The notes beneath the pieces are model-generated. The model had not been told where the DNA came from. It searched no databases and saw nothing but the letters and a program-made list of their open reading frames with translations. Positions 1 to 7,630 of a DNA stretch of 64,000 bases are shown here, in pieces. Source of the DNA: Hyphomicrobiales bacterium (lineage in GTDB: Bacteria > Pseudomonadota > Alphaproteobacteria > Rhizobiales > Devosiaceae); the NCBI GenBank assembly GCA_004144345.1, contig SEEL01000013.1:30091-94090 (forward strand). Direction: 5' to 3'. The translations under genes were made by a program, and so were the position numbers. Within the stretch, counting starts at the first letter, position 1, and each line of letters opens with the position of its first letter.

Positions 1-927
1 GTCGTCCTGCACGATCGCCTTGGACTGACGGGTCAGCGCCGCAACGAAGGGCTCAAAGATCTGGCGGGCGACATAGACACGCTCGGTCGCGGTGCAGAGC
101 TGGCCCGCGTTGAAATAGGCCGCATCGATGGCGAAGGCGGCGGCCTTCTCGATGTCGACGGTCTCATCGATGATCAGCGGGTCCTTGCCACCGAGTTCGA
201 GGATGACCTTCTTGAGATTGCGGCCGGCCGAGGCGCCGATGCGGCGGCCGGTAGCTTCCGAGCCGACGAACAGGATGGCGCTCACATCCGGATGCTCGAC
301 GATCGGCTCGCCCGCGCCGGGGCCATTGCCCAGCACCAGATTGACGACGCCCGGCGGCAGTTTCGAGAAGGCGAGCTCGGCGATGCGCCGCGAGGTGATG
401 GGTGTCTTTTCCGACGGCTTCCACACCACGGTGTTGCCCACCGCGATCGCCGCGGCGACGTTTTCCACACCGAGTGCTACCGGGTAGTTCCACGGCACGA
501 TGACGCCCACGACGCCGCGCGGGAAGCGCTGCTGGAAGTTGAGCTCGCCATAGGCGGCCTGCTGGCTGCCCGAGCGGATATGAACCGCCAGTTCGCCGAA
601 CTGGCGCGCGGCGCCGGCAGCGCCCGCGATCTCGAGGCGCGACAGCGAAAGGGGCTTGCCCATTTCGAGGGTGTTGAGGCGGGCGAGCTCCTCCTGATGC
701 GCCATCAGGATGTTGGCGATCTCGTTGAGCGCGGCGCGACGGGCGACGGGCGCGAGACCCGACCAGCCCCGGCCGGCCGCAACAGCGGCGGCGACGGCGT
801 GGTCGACGTCGTTCTTGCTGCCGCGCGGGATCTGGCTCAGCCGATCCTCGGTGGCCGGGTTCACGACGTCGAGCGCTTCAGTGCTGTCAGATGGGACGGC
901 CTGATTGCCGATCCAGTTGGTTTCCAT
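1..927 (-). CDS. Aldehyde dehydrogenase, N-terminal 309 residues, cut by the window edge
   Basis: This is an NAD(P)+-dependent aldehyde dehydrogenase that oxidises an aldehyde to its acid in the cytoplasm. The frame is open from the ATG at 927 to the window edge, so the C-terminus is missing. Family landmarks are visible: VPWNYP in the cofactor-binding domain, ELGGKDP carrying the general-base Glu near residue 244, and FNAGQLCTATERV with the nucleophilic Cys near residue 278. It lies 22 bases after the hydroxyacid-dehydrogenase-like gene and is probably the last visible gene of an operon that starts at 3073. The substrate cannot be read from the sequence. The context suggests a short sugar-derived aldehyde, which is inference. 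Confidence 0.9.
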   Translation of the reverse strand, partial: METNWIGNQAVPSDSTEALDVVNPATEDRLSQIPRGSKNDVDHAVAAAVAAGRGWSGLAPVARRAALNEIANILMAHQEELARLNTLEMGKPLSLSRLEIAGAAGAARQFGELAVHIRSGSQQAAYGELNFQQRFPRGVVGVIVPWNYPVALGVENVAAAIAVGNTVVWKPSEKTPITSRRIAELAFSKLPPGVVNLVLGNGPGAGEPIVEHPDVSAILFVGSEATGRRIGASAGRNLKKVILELGGKDPLIIDETVDIEKAAAFAIDAAYFNAGQLCTATERVYVARQIFEPFVAALTRQSKAIVQDD

Positions 928-949
928 TTTGTGTGCTCTCTGAATCTGC

Positions 950-1864
950 TTAGGCGGCGTCGGTCGGCTTCAGCCGGATCTCGATGCCAGACTGCGCCTC
1001 GAACAGGCGCATCACCGAGCCCATGAAGTCCTCGTCGCGGTAGTTCTTCTCGCTGGTCTCGAGCAGATCGAGAACGGCCTTGCCGACAGGCAGGTCGATG
1101 TCGAGATCGCGGGCGAGTCCCATGGCGAGGCGATGGTCCTTGGCAGCGAGGCGCGAGGCAAAGCCCGGCGTGTAGTCGTGCTTGAAGGCCTTCCCCGGCA
1201 GGACCATGTTGAGCACCTTATTGGAGGTGCCCGTCTTGTCCGAGAGGGCGATGATCTGCTCGAGCGAGACGCCCGACTTGATGCCGAACGAGGCGCATTC
1301 GGCGATGATCGCGACCATGCCGGCGGCCAGATAGTTGTTGACCAGCTTGATGGTGGTGCCGGCGCCGAGGGCGCCGATATGCATGATCTCGCTCGACATC
1401 GCTTCGAGCATCGGGCGCGCTTCCTCGAGCGTGGCGGCATCGCCGCCCACCATGAAGGTCACGGTGCCCTTTTCGGCATCGACCACGCCGCGACCCACGG
1501 GGCTGTCGAGCATGCGCACGCCGACCTTGGCCAGTTCCGCGCCGACATGGCGGCTGGTGGTGGGATCGACTGTGCTCAGATCGACATAGATGAGCCCCGC
1601 ATGGGCGCCGTCGATGATACCGCCAGCTTCGAGCGCCACGCGGCGGACGTCCGGTGCATCAGGCACCATGGTGAAGACGACGTCGACAGCGCGGGCCAAC
1701 TCCGCCGCGCTCGAGGCGCCCTTGGCGCCCCGTTCGACGAAGGCATCGATCGCCGGCTGGGCGACGTCCCACACGGTGAGGTCGAAGCCCTTGCGCAGCA
1801 GATTGCCGGCAAGGCCGCGGCCCATGGCACCAAGGCCGATGAAGCCGATCTTTTTCGCAGCCAT
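950..1864 (-). CDS. 3-hydroxyisobutyrate-dehydrogenase-family oxidoreductase
   Basis: This 304-residue protein belongs to the beta-hydroxyacid dehydrogenase family (HIBADH, tartronate-semialdehyde reductase GarR, sulfolactaldehyde reductase YihU). The N-terminal Rossmann motif is GFIGLGAMG (residues 7-15). The catalytic lysine is K173 in TTIKLVNN, and AAKDH is conserved in the C-terminal domain. The substrate loop reads DSPVGRG at residues 120-126. GarR-like members usually have APVSGG there, whereas YihU has PVGRT. The loop therefore points to a reductase of a short aldehyde acid, possibly with an anionic group, but this is inference. The gene sits between the small conserved protein and the aldehyde dehydrogenase in one tight operon. 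Confidence 0.87.
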   Translation of the reverse strand: MAAKKIGFIGLGAMGRGLAGNLLRKGFDLTVWDVAQPAIDAFVERGAKGASSAAELARAVDVVFTMVPDAPDVRRVALEAGGIIDGAHAGLIYVDLSTVDPTTSRHVGAELAKVGVRMLDSPVGRGVVDAEKGTVTFMVGGDAATLEEARPMLEAMSSEIMHIGALGAGTTIKLVNNYLAAGMVAIIAECASFGIKSGVSLEQIIALSDKTGTSNKVLNMVLPGKAFKHDYTPGFASRLAAKDHRLAMGLARDLDIDLPVGKAVLDLLETSEKNYRDEDFMGSVMRLFEAQSGIEIRLKPTDAA

Positions 1865-1869
1865 CTTGG

Positions 1870-2202
1870 CTACTCCTTGAGAGAAATGGTGAGCAGCGCC
1901 TTGAAGCTCGAGCCCTCGGGCAACACTGTCATGACGCGCAGGAAAGTGCCGAAATTCGAGATGCGGACGCTGGATATTTCATCGACGCGGGGGACGGCGA
2001 GAATGCTGCCCTCGTCGACCCAACGGATGCCATCGGGAGAGATCTGCACCCAGGCACGGGCCTGCTCGGGCGTGCCCTCGGCGCCCAGCGAGCGCAGATA
2101 GATCACGGCCTCGCTGGCCCAGGCCACGTCGTAGGGCTCGCTCGCGGCGACGCCGCTCCAAATATCGCCACGCGCGACGACGGCGGTAATGGCTTCACGC
2201 AT
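1870..2202 (-). CDS. Conserved small protein, module 1 (paralogue of 13016-13354)
   Basis: I do not recognise a named function. The protein has 110 residues and is cytoplasmic, with no signal peptide or membrane segment. The ATG at 2202 was chosen because the protein then begins MREAITAVVARGDIWSG, matching its paralogue MLAESYTAVIARGEDW. It also overlaps the upstream stop by 8 bases (ATGCGTGA), which suggests translational coupling. Shared positions include EPYD/EPYE, WASEA/WAREA, HVQIS/WVQIS and IRWVDEGS/MRWIDEGS. The many short alternating hydrophobic stretches look like a beta-sandwich. The gene always follows the larger conserved protein here, so the two products probably act together. 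Confidence 0.8.
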   Translation of the reverse strand: MREAITAVVARGDIWSGVAASEPYDVAWASEAVIYLRSLGAEGTPEQARAWVQISPDGIRWVDEGSILAVPRVDEISSVRISNFGTFLRVMTVLPEGSSFKALLTISLKE

Positions 2203-3073
2203 CTTCCCAGTCTCCCGAAACCAGAACCGAATCGAGGTAGACGAAGGACCGCTTGTCGGTATCGGCTTCCACCGTCCAGCAGACGTTGAACAGGCAGTTA
2301 AGGTTGGGCCACGCTTCCATGCGCATCGGCTCGAGGCTCGACACGTCGAAGACGCGATCATTGCACTGCAGGGACGTGAAGCTCATCGTCCGCAAGTCAA
2401 AGCCCATCTTGAAGTAGTGCCAGTTGTACTTGGTTGGAACCTCGTTATAGCACAGCTGCTGGTGGCCGCCGGGGATGTCTTCCCAGCCATCGGGGCCGAA
2501 GTGATGGTGCGAGCGCGTCTCGCCGAGCGAGGCATCGCCGCCGACGTCATGGGCGGTTTCGACCTTGCGCTTGAACTGCCACTTCTCCTGGCGCTCGCCA
2601 TTGAGCGCGTTGAGATAGCGGATATGCGGCATGATGCGATTGTTGTTGTCCTGCAGGTCGAGCGCCAGACCAAAGGCACCCGCGTCCTTGGCGGACAGCG
2701 ACAGGTCGGTGGCTTCCGGCTTCAGGGCGAAATAGGTCTCGATCTGGATCGGGCAGGCCTTGCGGAAGGTGAAGCGCTTGAGCGCCATGTTCACCGAGCG
2801 GGCGCGCGGCCGCGAGGCGATCTTGAGCGAATAGGTGCCATCGTGGCCACCATGCGAGCCCGTGTCCCAGTGCGTGCCATTGGACAGCATCGGCTGGTTC
2901 ATGTCACGGAAGCCGGGCAGCACATTGTCGAGCGTATGCTCGTAATTGCCGACAAGGGCGGTGTAGCCGCGGAAGCCCTTCGAGAACTGGTCGAAGGCGA
3001 TGATCCGCGGAAGGGGACTGAATTTGGAGAGTTCCGGATCAGTCCAGAATGTCCGGTTGGAAGCGGTAGTCAC
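2195..3073 (-). CDS. Conserved protein of unknown function, module 1 (paralogue of 12162-13016)
   Basis: This 292-residue protein has no signal peptide or membrane helix, and I cannot assign a function. It is clearly homologous over its whole length to the protein at 12162-13016. Shared blocks include PLPRI, PMLSN, THWD, HGG, KPEAT, IRYLN, DIPGG, LCYNE, NWHYF, LQCND and SGDW. About half of the aligned positions look identical by eye. The opening DxFxxGxxGxxxLxGNY resembles the first strands of jelly-roll sugar-binding or glycan-processing domains, but that is inference. It may be a catalogued domain of unknown function whose number I cannot confirm. It is the first gene of its operon, 20 bases downstream of an RpiR-type operator. 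Confidence 0.85.
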   Translation of the reverse strand: MTTASNRTFWTDPELSKFSPLPRIIAFDQFSKGFRGYTALVGNYEHTLDNVLPGFRDMNQPMLSNGTHWDTGSHGGHDGTYSLKIASRPRARSVNMALKRFTFRKACPIQIETYFALKPEATDLSLSAKDAGAFGLALDLQDNNNRIMPHIRYLNALNGERQEKWQFKRKVETAHDVGGDASLGETRSHHHFGPDGWEDIPGGHQQLCYNEVPTKYNWHYFKMGFDLRTMSFTSLQCNDRVFDVSSLEPMRMEAWPNLNCLFNVCWTVEADTDKRSFVYLDSVLVSGDWEDA

Positions 3074-3092
3074 CCAGTTCTCCTCTGTTGTT

Positions 3093-3107
3093 TGTAGTTA
3101 AGCTACA
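3093..3107. promoter_or_regulatory. RpiR-type operator, site 1
   Basis: TGTAGTTAAGCTACA is an inverted repeat with perfect TGTAG and CTACA arms around a 5-base spacer. It lies 20 bases upstream of the start of the minus-strand module operon. It matches the site at 3270-3284 at 14 of 15 positions. The adjacent RpiR gene is the obvious candidate regulator. Confidence 0.7.
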
Positions 3108-3269
3108 CGGCGGAACACCGGAGTCAATGCAGCTTCACGTCTCGCTAGAGGGGTTTTCGCGTGCAAATTGTGCCTAAATCTAGCCGTAGCTCTCGCAAAT
3201 CACTGCGCTGTGGAGCAGATTCGCCCTGCGCCACACCAATCCATCAGCAGGGGGAATTGCCCGCATGTG

Positions 3270-3284
3270 TGTAGTCAAGCTACA
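3270..3284. promoter_or_regulatory. RpiR-type operator, site 2
   Basis: TGTAGTCAAGCTACA has the same TGTAG-N5-CTACA layout as the site at 3093. It ends 9 bases before the ATG of the RpiR regulator, so bound protein would block translation initiation or early transcription of its own gene. This indicates autoregulation together with control of the divergent operon. Confidence 0.7.
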
Positions 3285-3293
3285 AGCGTCGCT

Positions 3294-4187
3294 ATGAACA
3301 CAAGAGTTCTTGCCGCGCTGACGGCGTCCGCCGCCGCGCTGCGCCCCTCGGAGCAAAAGGTGGCAGCCTTCGTCGCCACCGACCCGCAGGCAGTCACGCG
3401 CATGAGCATCTCCATGCTCGCGCAGGCGGCCGAGGTGAGCGAGCCGACGGTGCTGCGGTTCTGCCGGGCCCTGGGCTACAAGGGCTTCATTGATTTCAAA
3501 CTGGGCGTCGCCGGCGACCTCGGCGGGGGCACCCCCTTCGTCGACCATGACGTGTCACCCGGGGACGATCCCAAAACCGTCGGCGGCAAGCTGTTCGGCT
3601 CATCGGTCCACCAGATGACGCGGCTCGTCGATCTGCTCGATCACACGGCGCTATTGCGGGCGGTAGAGGTGATCCTTGCCGCCAACCGCATCGATGTGTG
3701 CGGCATCGCGCAGTCGAACTTCGTCGCCGCCGATCTCCAGCACCGGCTGGTCCGCATGGGCTATCGCGCCATCGCGATGTCCGACACGCATATGCAGCTG
3801 CAGGCGGCTGCCTCGCTCGGGCCGGAGGACGTGGCGATCATCATGTCGTTCGCCGGCCAGATCCGCGAGACGATCGCGGTGGCCGAGCAGGCGCGCCAGG
3901 TTGGCGCAACAGTCATCGCCATCACCCGCGGGGGCTCGGCGCTGGCGGACGTCGCCGACATCGTGATCAATGTCGACAGCGACGAGGAGACCTTCGTCTA
4001 TGGTTCGTCGGCCACGCGCTTTGCGCATTTGCTCGCGGTCGACATTCTCACCACGATGGTCGCGCTGCGCGGTGGCAAGGCAACCATCGAGCGGCTGCGC
4101 CGGTCACGCCTCGCCACCCAGGATCGCTGGATTCCCCGCGTCGACCCTGAGGACGACGAAGCCGAGCCGATCACTCCCGACCGATAG
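3294..4187 (+). CDS. MurR/RpiR family transcriptional regulator
   Basis: This 297-residue regulator has an N-terminal helix-turn-helix of the RpiR type (about residues 1-75, with SEPTVLRFCRALGYKGF) and a C-terminal SIS sugar-phosphate-binding domain (about 120-260). The ATG at 3294 gives the usual family N-terminus; longer in-frame starts would run across the operator at 3270. The family senses phosphosugars or sugar acids. It is divergent from the module-1 operon, and two matching inverted repeats occupy the shared intergenic region. It therefore probably controls that operon and itself. The natural effector is unknown. Confidence 0.92.
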   Translation: MNTRVLAALTASAAALRPSEQKVAAFVATDPQAVTRMSISMLAQAAEVSEPTVLRFCRALGYKGFIDFKLGVAGDLGGGTPFVDHDVSPGDDPKTVGGKLFGSSVHQMTRLVDLLDHTALLRAVEVILAANRIDVCGIAQSNFVAADLQHRLVRMGYRAIAMSDTHMQLQAAASLGPEDVAIIMSFAGQIRETIAVAEQARQVGATVIAITRGGSALADVADIVINVDSDEETFVYGSSATRFAHLLAVDILTTMVALRGGKATIERLRRSRLATQDRWIPRVDPEDDEAEPITPDR

Positions 4188-4228
4188 GCGTCACGCCCCG
4201 CTGCGCACACCGTATGCGCAAGTCCGTT

Positions 4229-5272
4229 TCAGGAACGCAATGAAAGCCCGATCCGCGCCAGCTCCTTATCGAGCAGCGCAACGACGTCATCGGACAGTTC
4301 GATACCAGCACTGACAGCTTTGGCCCGCCGCGCTTGGGCGCCGGGACCCGGCAGGCGCGCGCCGCTGCTTCCGGCCGCGGGCCGCGATGCCCGCACCATC
4401 TCGCCCAGGCTGGCCGCGCGCGCCTCATAGGTCTCGGCCGGCATGAAGGCGCCAGGGTCCATGACGATGAAGAAATGGCCGACATCGTTGGGGTCCGCGC
4501 TCCTGTCGTTCGGGTTGCCGACCATGCGTCCGATCGCTGATCCCGACAGCACGCCCGCCAGCATCTCGACCGTCAGCGCCAGCGCCGATCCCTTGGCGCC
4601 CGACATGGGCAGCAGCGCCCCTTTCATCCCCGCTGCCGGGTCGGTCGTCGCGCTGCCACTGGCATCGACGGCCCAATCCGCCGGGATGTCGCGCCCCTCA
4701 CGCTGCGCCTGCCGCATCTTGCCGAAGGCGGCAACGCTGGTCGCGATATCGAAGGCCAGGGCGTTGTCAGGCTCTTGCGCCGGAAAGGCGGCCGCTATGG
4801 GGTTGGTGCCGAGAATGGCATCGGCGCCGCCATGCACGGTCATCATCGGGGAGCCGTTTGAGCCGGTGAAGGCGATGCACGCCGCAGCCGTCGCGCGCTT
4901 CAGCAGATAGGCCGCAGCGCCGTAGTGATTGCTGCGCCTGACCGTCGCAATGGCGATCCCTGTCTCGCTCGCGACCTTGATGGCGCGGTCGATCGCCACC
5001 GCGCCGGCGACGACGCCCATGCCATTGCCGCCATCGACCAGCAGCACGCCGGATCGGGTCTGCTCAACCTCGATGATCGGCGTCGCCGCGATCTTTCCGC
5101 GCCGCAGCGCATCGAGGTACATCGGCGCGCGGGAAACGCCGTGTGAGGTTACGCCCGACGCCTCCGTGTCGGTCAACCAATCGGCGCACAGGCGCGCATC
5201 CGCCAGCGGCAGGCCGGCATCTTCAAACAGCCGCGCGAGCGCCTCGGCCAGGGCAACAAATGTGATCATCAT
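4229..5272 (-). CDS. Ldh family (malate/L-lactate/sulfolactate type) NAD(P)H oxidoreductase
   Basis: This 347-residue protein belongs to the Ldh/MDH2 family, which includes ureidoglycolate, sulfolactate, diketogulonate and piperideine-carboxylate reductases. The catalytic His lies in VTSHGVSRAPMY near residue 44, and SNHYGAAAYLL and GTNPIAAAFP are typical cofactor- and substrate-pocket motifs. These enzymes interconvert 2-hydroxy and 2-keto acids. The start could be either of two adjacent ATGs (5272 or 5269), and there is no strong ribosome binding site. The gene is divergent from an IclR regulator, with a palindrome in the shared gap, so it is probably under IclR control. The substrate is unknown. 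Confidence 0.87.
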   Translation of the reverse strand: MMITFVALAEALARLFEDAGLPLADARLCADWLTDTEASGVTSHGVSRAPMYLDALRRGKIAATPIIEVEQTRSGVLLVDGGNGMGVVAGAVAIDRAIKVASETGIAIATVRRSNHYGAAAYLLKRATAAACIAFTGSNGSPMMTVHGGADAILGTNPIAAAFPAQEPDNALAFDIATSVAAFGKMRQAQREGRDIPADWAVDASGSATTDPAAGMKGALLPMSGAKGSALALTVEMLAGVLSGSAIGRMVGNPNDRSADPNDVGHFFIVMDPGAFMPAETYEARAASLGEMVRASRPAAGSSGARLPGPGAQARRAKAVSAGIELSDDVVALLDKELARIGLSLRS

Positions 5273-5292
5273 GCTTCACGGGTACAACCTGC

Positions 5293-5306
5293 TTTCTTGG
5301 AAGAAA
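5293..5306. promoter_or_regulatory. Candidate IclR operator
   Basis: TTTCTTGGAAGAAA is an inverted repeat with 6-base arms and a 2-base spacer. It lies in the 95-base gap between the divergent Ldh-family gene (start 5272) and the IclR gene (start 5368). IclR proteins commonly bind such short A/T-rich palindromes. Assignment rests on position only. Confidence 0.5.
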
Positions 5307-5367
5307 AGGGCGACGTCGTTGGCCGCTCTCCCGGAAGCTGCTAAACCAACTGCAACCTGGAGGACTC

Positions 5368-6189
5368 ATGCCACGCGCCGCCCCCGAGACGGGATTGCTG
5401 GAGACTGCTGACACCGCCGATCGGCAGACGCGTTATCGCGTGCCGGCGGTGGACAAGGCGCTCGACATTCTCGAGCTGCTCTCCATGGAGGCGAACGGCC
5501 TGCCGATGGCCACGCTGGCCGAGCGCCTCGATCGCACCATCAGCGAGATTTATCGCACCGTCCAATTGCTGGAGGCCCGCGGCTACCTCGAGCGAAACGC
5601 CGACGGCGATCGCTACTCGGTGACGATGAAGCTCTTTCGCCTCGCGCATGCGATGCCGCGGGTGCACTCGCTGGCCTCGCTCGCAACGCCGATCATGGAG
5701 CAGCTCACCCGCGAGATCGAGCAATCGTGTCATCTGGCCGTGCTGGACGGGCTCGACATTCTCATCATCGCGCAAGTGACCTCCCCCCTGCCCCGCCAAT
5801 ACTCGGTGACGCTGGGCGCGCGCCTGCCGGTATGGGAGGCGAGCTCGGGCAATCTGTTGCTGGCGCTACTCCCCGAGGCGAAACGCGAGGCGCTGTTCCG
5901 CTCGCTGACGCGCATTGTTTCGCCCGATACGCTGCAACAGTTTCGCGAGCGCGTCGCCGAAGTCACCCTTTCGGGTCGCGAGGAGCGCGAGAGCTACATC
6001 GTCAGTGGCCTGCTGACGTTTAGCCGTCCGATTTTCAATCACTTCGGCTCGGCGGTTGCGGCACTGACGGTGCCGTTCCTCCACCACAAGCGGGTGGTTG
6101 TCCCGCCGCAGGAGGTGAGTGGTCACCTCGAAGCCGCGGCGCGGAAGCTGTCGCGTGAACTGGGCTATCGCGAACCCGGCGAAGCCTAG
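5368..6189 (+). CDS. IclR family transcriptional regulator
   Basis: This 273-residue regulator has an N-terminal winged helix (about residues 22-85: VDKALDILELLS through TVQLLEARGYLE) and a C-terminal IclR effector domain (about 95-265). A clear ribosome binding site (GGAGG) precedes the ATG at 5368. The family usually regulates an adjacent catabolic operon in response to a small organic acid. Here the neighbour is the divergent Ldh-family dehydrogenase. The gene converges on the oxidoreductase gene at 6186, overlapping it by four bases, so it forms its own unit. Confidence 0.92.
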   Translation: MPRAAPETGLLETADTADRQTRYRVPAVDKALDILELLSMEANGLPMATLAERLDRTISEIYRTVQLLEARGYLERNADGDRYSVTMKLFRLAHAMPRVHSLASLATPIMEQLTREIEQSCHLAVLDGLDILIIAQVTSPLPRQYSVTLGARLPVWEASSGNLLLALLPEAKREALFRSLTRIVSPDTLQQFRERVAEVTLSGREERESYIVSGLLTFSRPIFNHFGSAVAALTVPFLHHKRVVVPPQEVSGHLEAAARKLSRELGYREPGEA

Positions 6190-7304
6190 ACCTCAACCTG
6201 CCACCCTTCGGCGGCAGAGCGATAGGCGGCGGCGATGATGGCGCAGTGATGCGCCGCCTCGTCAGCCGAGATGCCCGGCAGTTTCCCAACCGCGAGGCCC
6301 TCGACAAACGCGGCTACGTCGTGTGCCCCATCCGCGGCAAGCGCCATGCGGGTCTCGGCCGCCAGCGGGGCGGTTCCCTGCCGCGTCGAGAGCCACATGC
6401 CCATCGGATCGGTGGCGTGGCGCGGCGGCGGTTCGATGCCCCGCCCACTGGTGAGGACAAGGTCGAGCGGTTCGCTGTCGAAGGTCAGCGTGTCGCGATC
6501 TCCGACGATAATTACGCGGCTGAGATAAGGCCGCCGCCAGCTCTGCCAGCCGGTCCGTCCGCAGGTAATGCTGGCGGTCACACCGCCCTCGAAATCGACC
6601 AGCATCGCCGCATAGTCCTCGACATCGCGGCTCTGGTGCTCGGCAAAGAAATGATTGGCCGTCACGGCGTTCACAGTACGCGCCCGCGTCCCCAGCAGCC
6701 ACGCGACGAGGGACACCGGATAGGGCCCCATATCGCTCAGTTCGCGCTTGGCGATATCGCGCGGGAAATCGTCTGGATGCGCTGCCTCAACCCGCGGCCT
6801 GCCCTGCAGCTCCGCCGGGATGCCCTTGGCCATCATCATGTCCGCATGGACAGCGATCACCCGCCCGATGCGACCGTCTGCAATGGCTCGGCGCGCCGCT
6901 ACGGCCCATGGCGCGGTGACGTGGCTGAAGATCTGGCTGGGAACGCCGGCCCGCCGTACGGCCGCAGCAATCGCCGTGGCTTCGTCGGCGCTGCCGGCGA
7001 GTGGCTTGTCGAGATAGAGCGCGAGACCCGCCTCCGCGCAAAGAACAGCGACACGAGCCCGATGGCGCACGTCGACACACACGCTGGCAATGCTCGCACC
7101 GGGAAGCCCAAGGGCCTCCTCCAGCGGCATGGCCGGGAGCTTCAGCGCTGCTGCCAGTTCGGCATGACGCGCGACCTCGTCGGCATCGAGGCCTGGAGCT
7201 ATGCCTACCGCCAGCAACCGGCATCCTGCCGCAAGGAAGGCCGCAGCGTAGTTCTCCTGATGCGAGCGCATGCCGCCGGCAAGAATGACGCCAGCGCCTG
7301 TCAT
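6186..7304 (-). CDS. Gfo/Idh/MocA family oxidoreductase
   Basis: This 372-residue NAD(P)-dependent sugar or inositol dehydrogenase-like protein carries YLDKPLAG, the counterpart of the family's EKP motif, near residue 100. A C-terminal alpha/beta substrate domain follows. The ATG at 7304 overlaps the upstream stop (ATGA), so the gene is translationally coupled to the small gene before it. It is the last gene of the ABC importer operon that starts at 11809, suggesting that it oxidises or epimerises the imported sugar. The N-terminal nucleotide loop (LAGGMRSHQENY) departs from the usual GxGxxG, which is common in divergent members. Confidence 0.85.
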   Translation of the reverse strand: MTGAGVILAGGMRSHQENYAAAFLAAGCRLLAVGIAPGLDADEVARHAELAAALKLPAMPLEEALGLPGASIASVCVDVRHRARVAVLCAEAGLALYLDKPLAGSADEATAIAAAVRRAGVPSQIFSHVTAPWAVAARRAIADGRIGRVIAVHADMMMAKGIPAELQGRPRVEAAHPDDFPRDIAKRELSDMGPYPVSLVAWLLGTRARTVNAVTANHFFAEHQSRDVEDYAAMLVDFEGGVTASITCGRTGWQSWRRPYLSRVIIVGDRDTLTFDSEPLDLVLTSGRGIEPPPRHATDPMGMWLSTRQGTAPLAAETRMALAADGAHDVAAFVEGLAVGKLPGISADEAAHHCAIIAAAYRSAAEGWQVEV

Positions 7305-7630
7305 CGCCCGGGCTCCGTGAGGTGCAGCGCACCGCCCGTCCCCAGCACCGTGAGGATCAGGACGAGACCCGGTGACGATGCGATGCTGACAGTCGCCACC
7401 TGGCCCTGCTCCCACAGGCACAGCAGGGCATTGCCGGATTGTGACACGCGCAAGCGCGGGCAGCCGAAGATCGTGTCGCCGAGCGCCAGCAACTGCTCGA
7501 GTGACGGCAGCTCTTCGTCAGGACATCCCAGATGCAGCCGCAGCGAGCGCGGCACGCCAATCTCGCCGGCGGTCGTCGCCCGGACGAGCGCAGCGTCAAG
7601 CCGATCGAGGAGACCGGCCGGCTGGGTCAC
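7301..7630 (-). CDS. Small protein of unknown function in the sugar importer operon
   Basis: I do not recognise this 109-residue protein. It has no signal peptide or membrane helix. It reads MTQPAGLLDRLDAAL at the start and ends in a run of beta-like hydrophobic stretches (ALLCLWEQGQVATVSI). The gene overlaps its neighbours by four bases at both ends (ATGA), which strongly supports it being translated as part of the operon. It lies between the transporter ATPase and the Gfo/Idh/MocA gene. A role as an accessory to the dehydrogenase is possible, but nothing in the sequence shows it. Confidence 0.7.
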   Translation of the reverse strand: MTQPAGLLDRLDAALVRATTAGEIGVPRSLRLHLGCPDEELPSLEQLLALGDTIFGCPRLRVSQSGNALLCLWEQGQVATVSIASSPGLVLILTVLGTGGALHLTEPGR

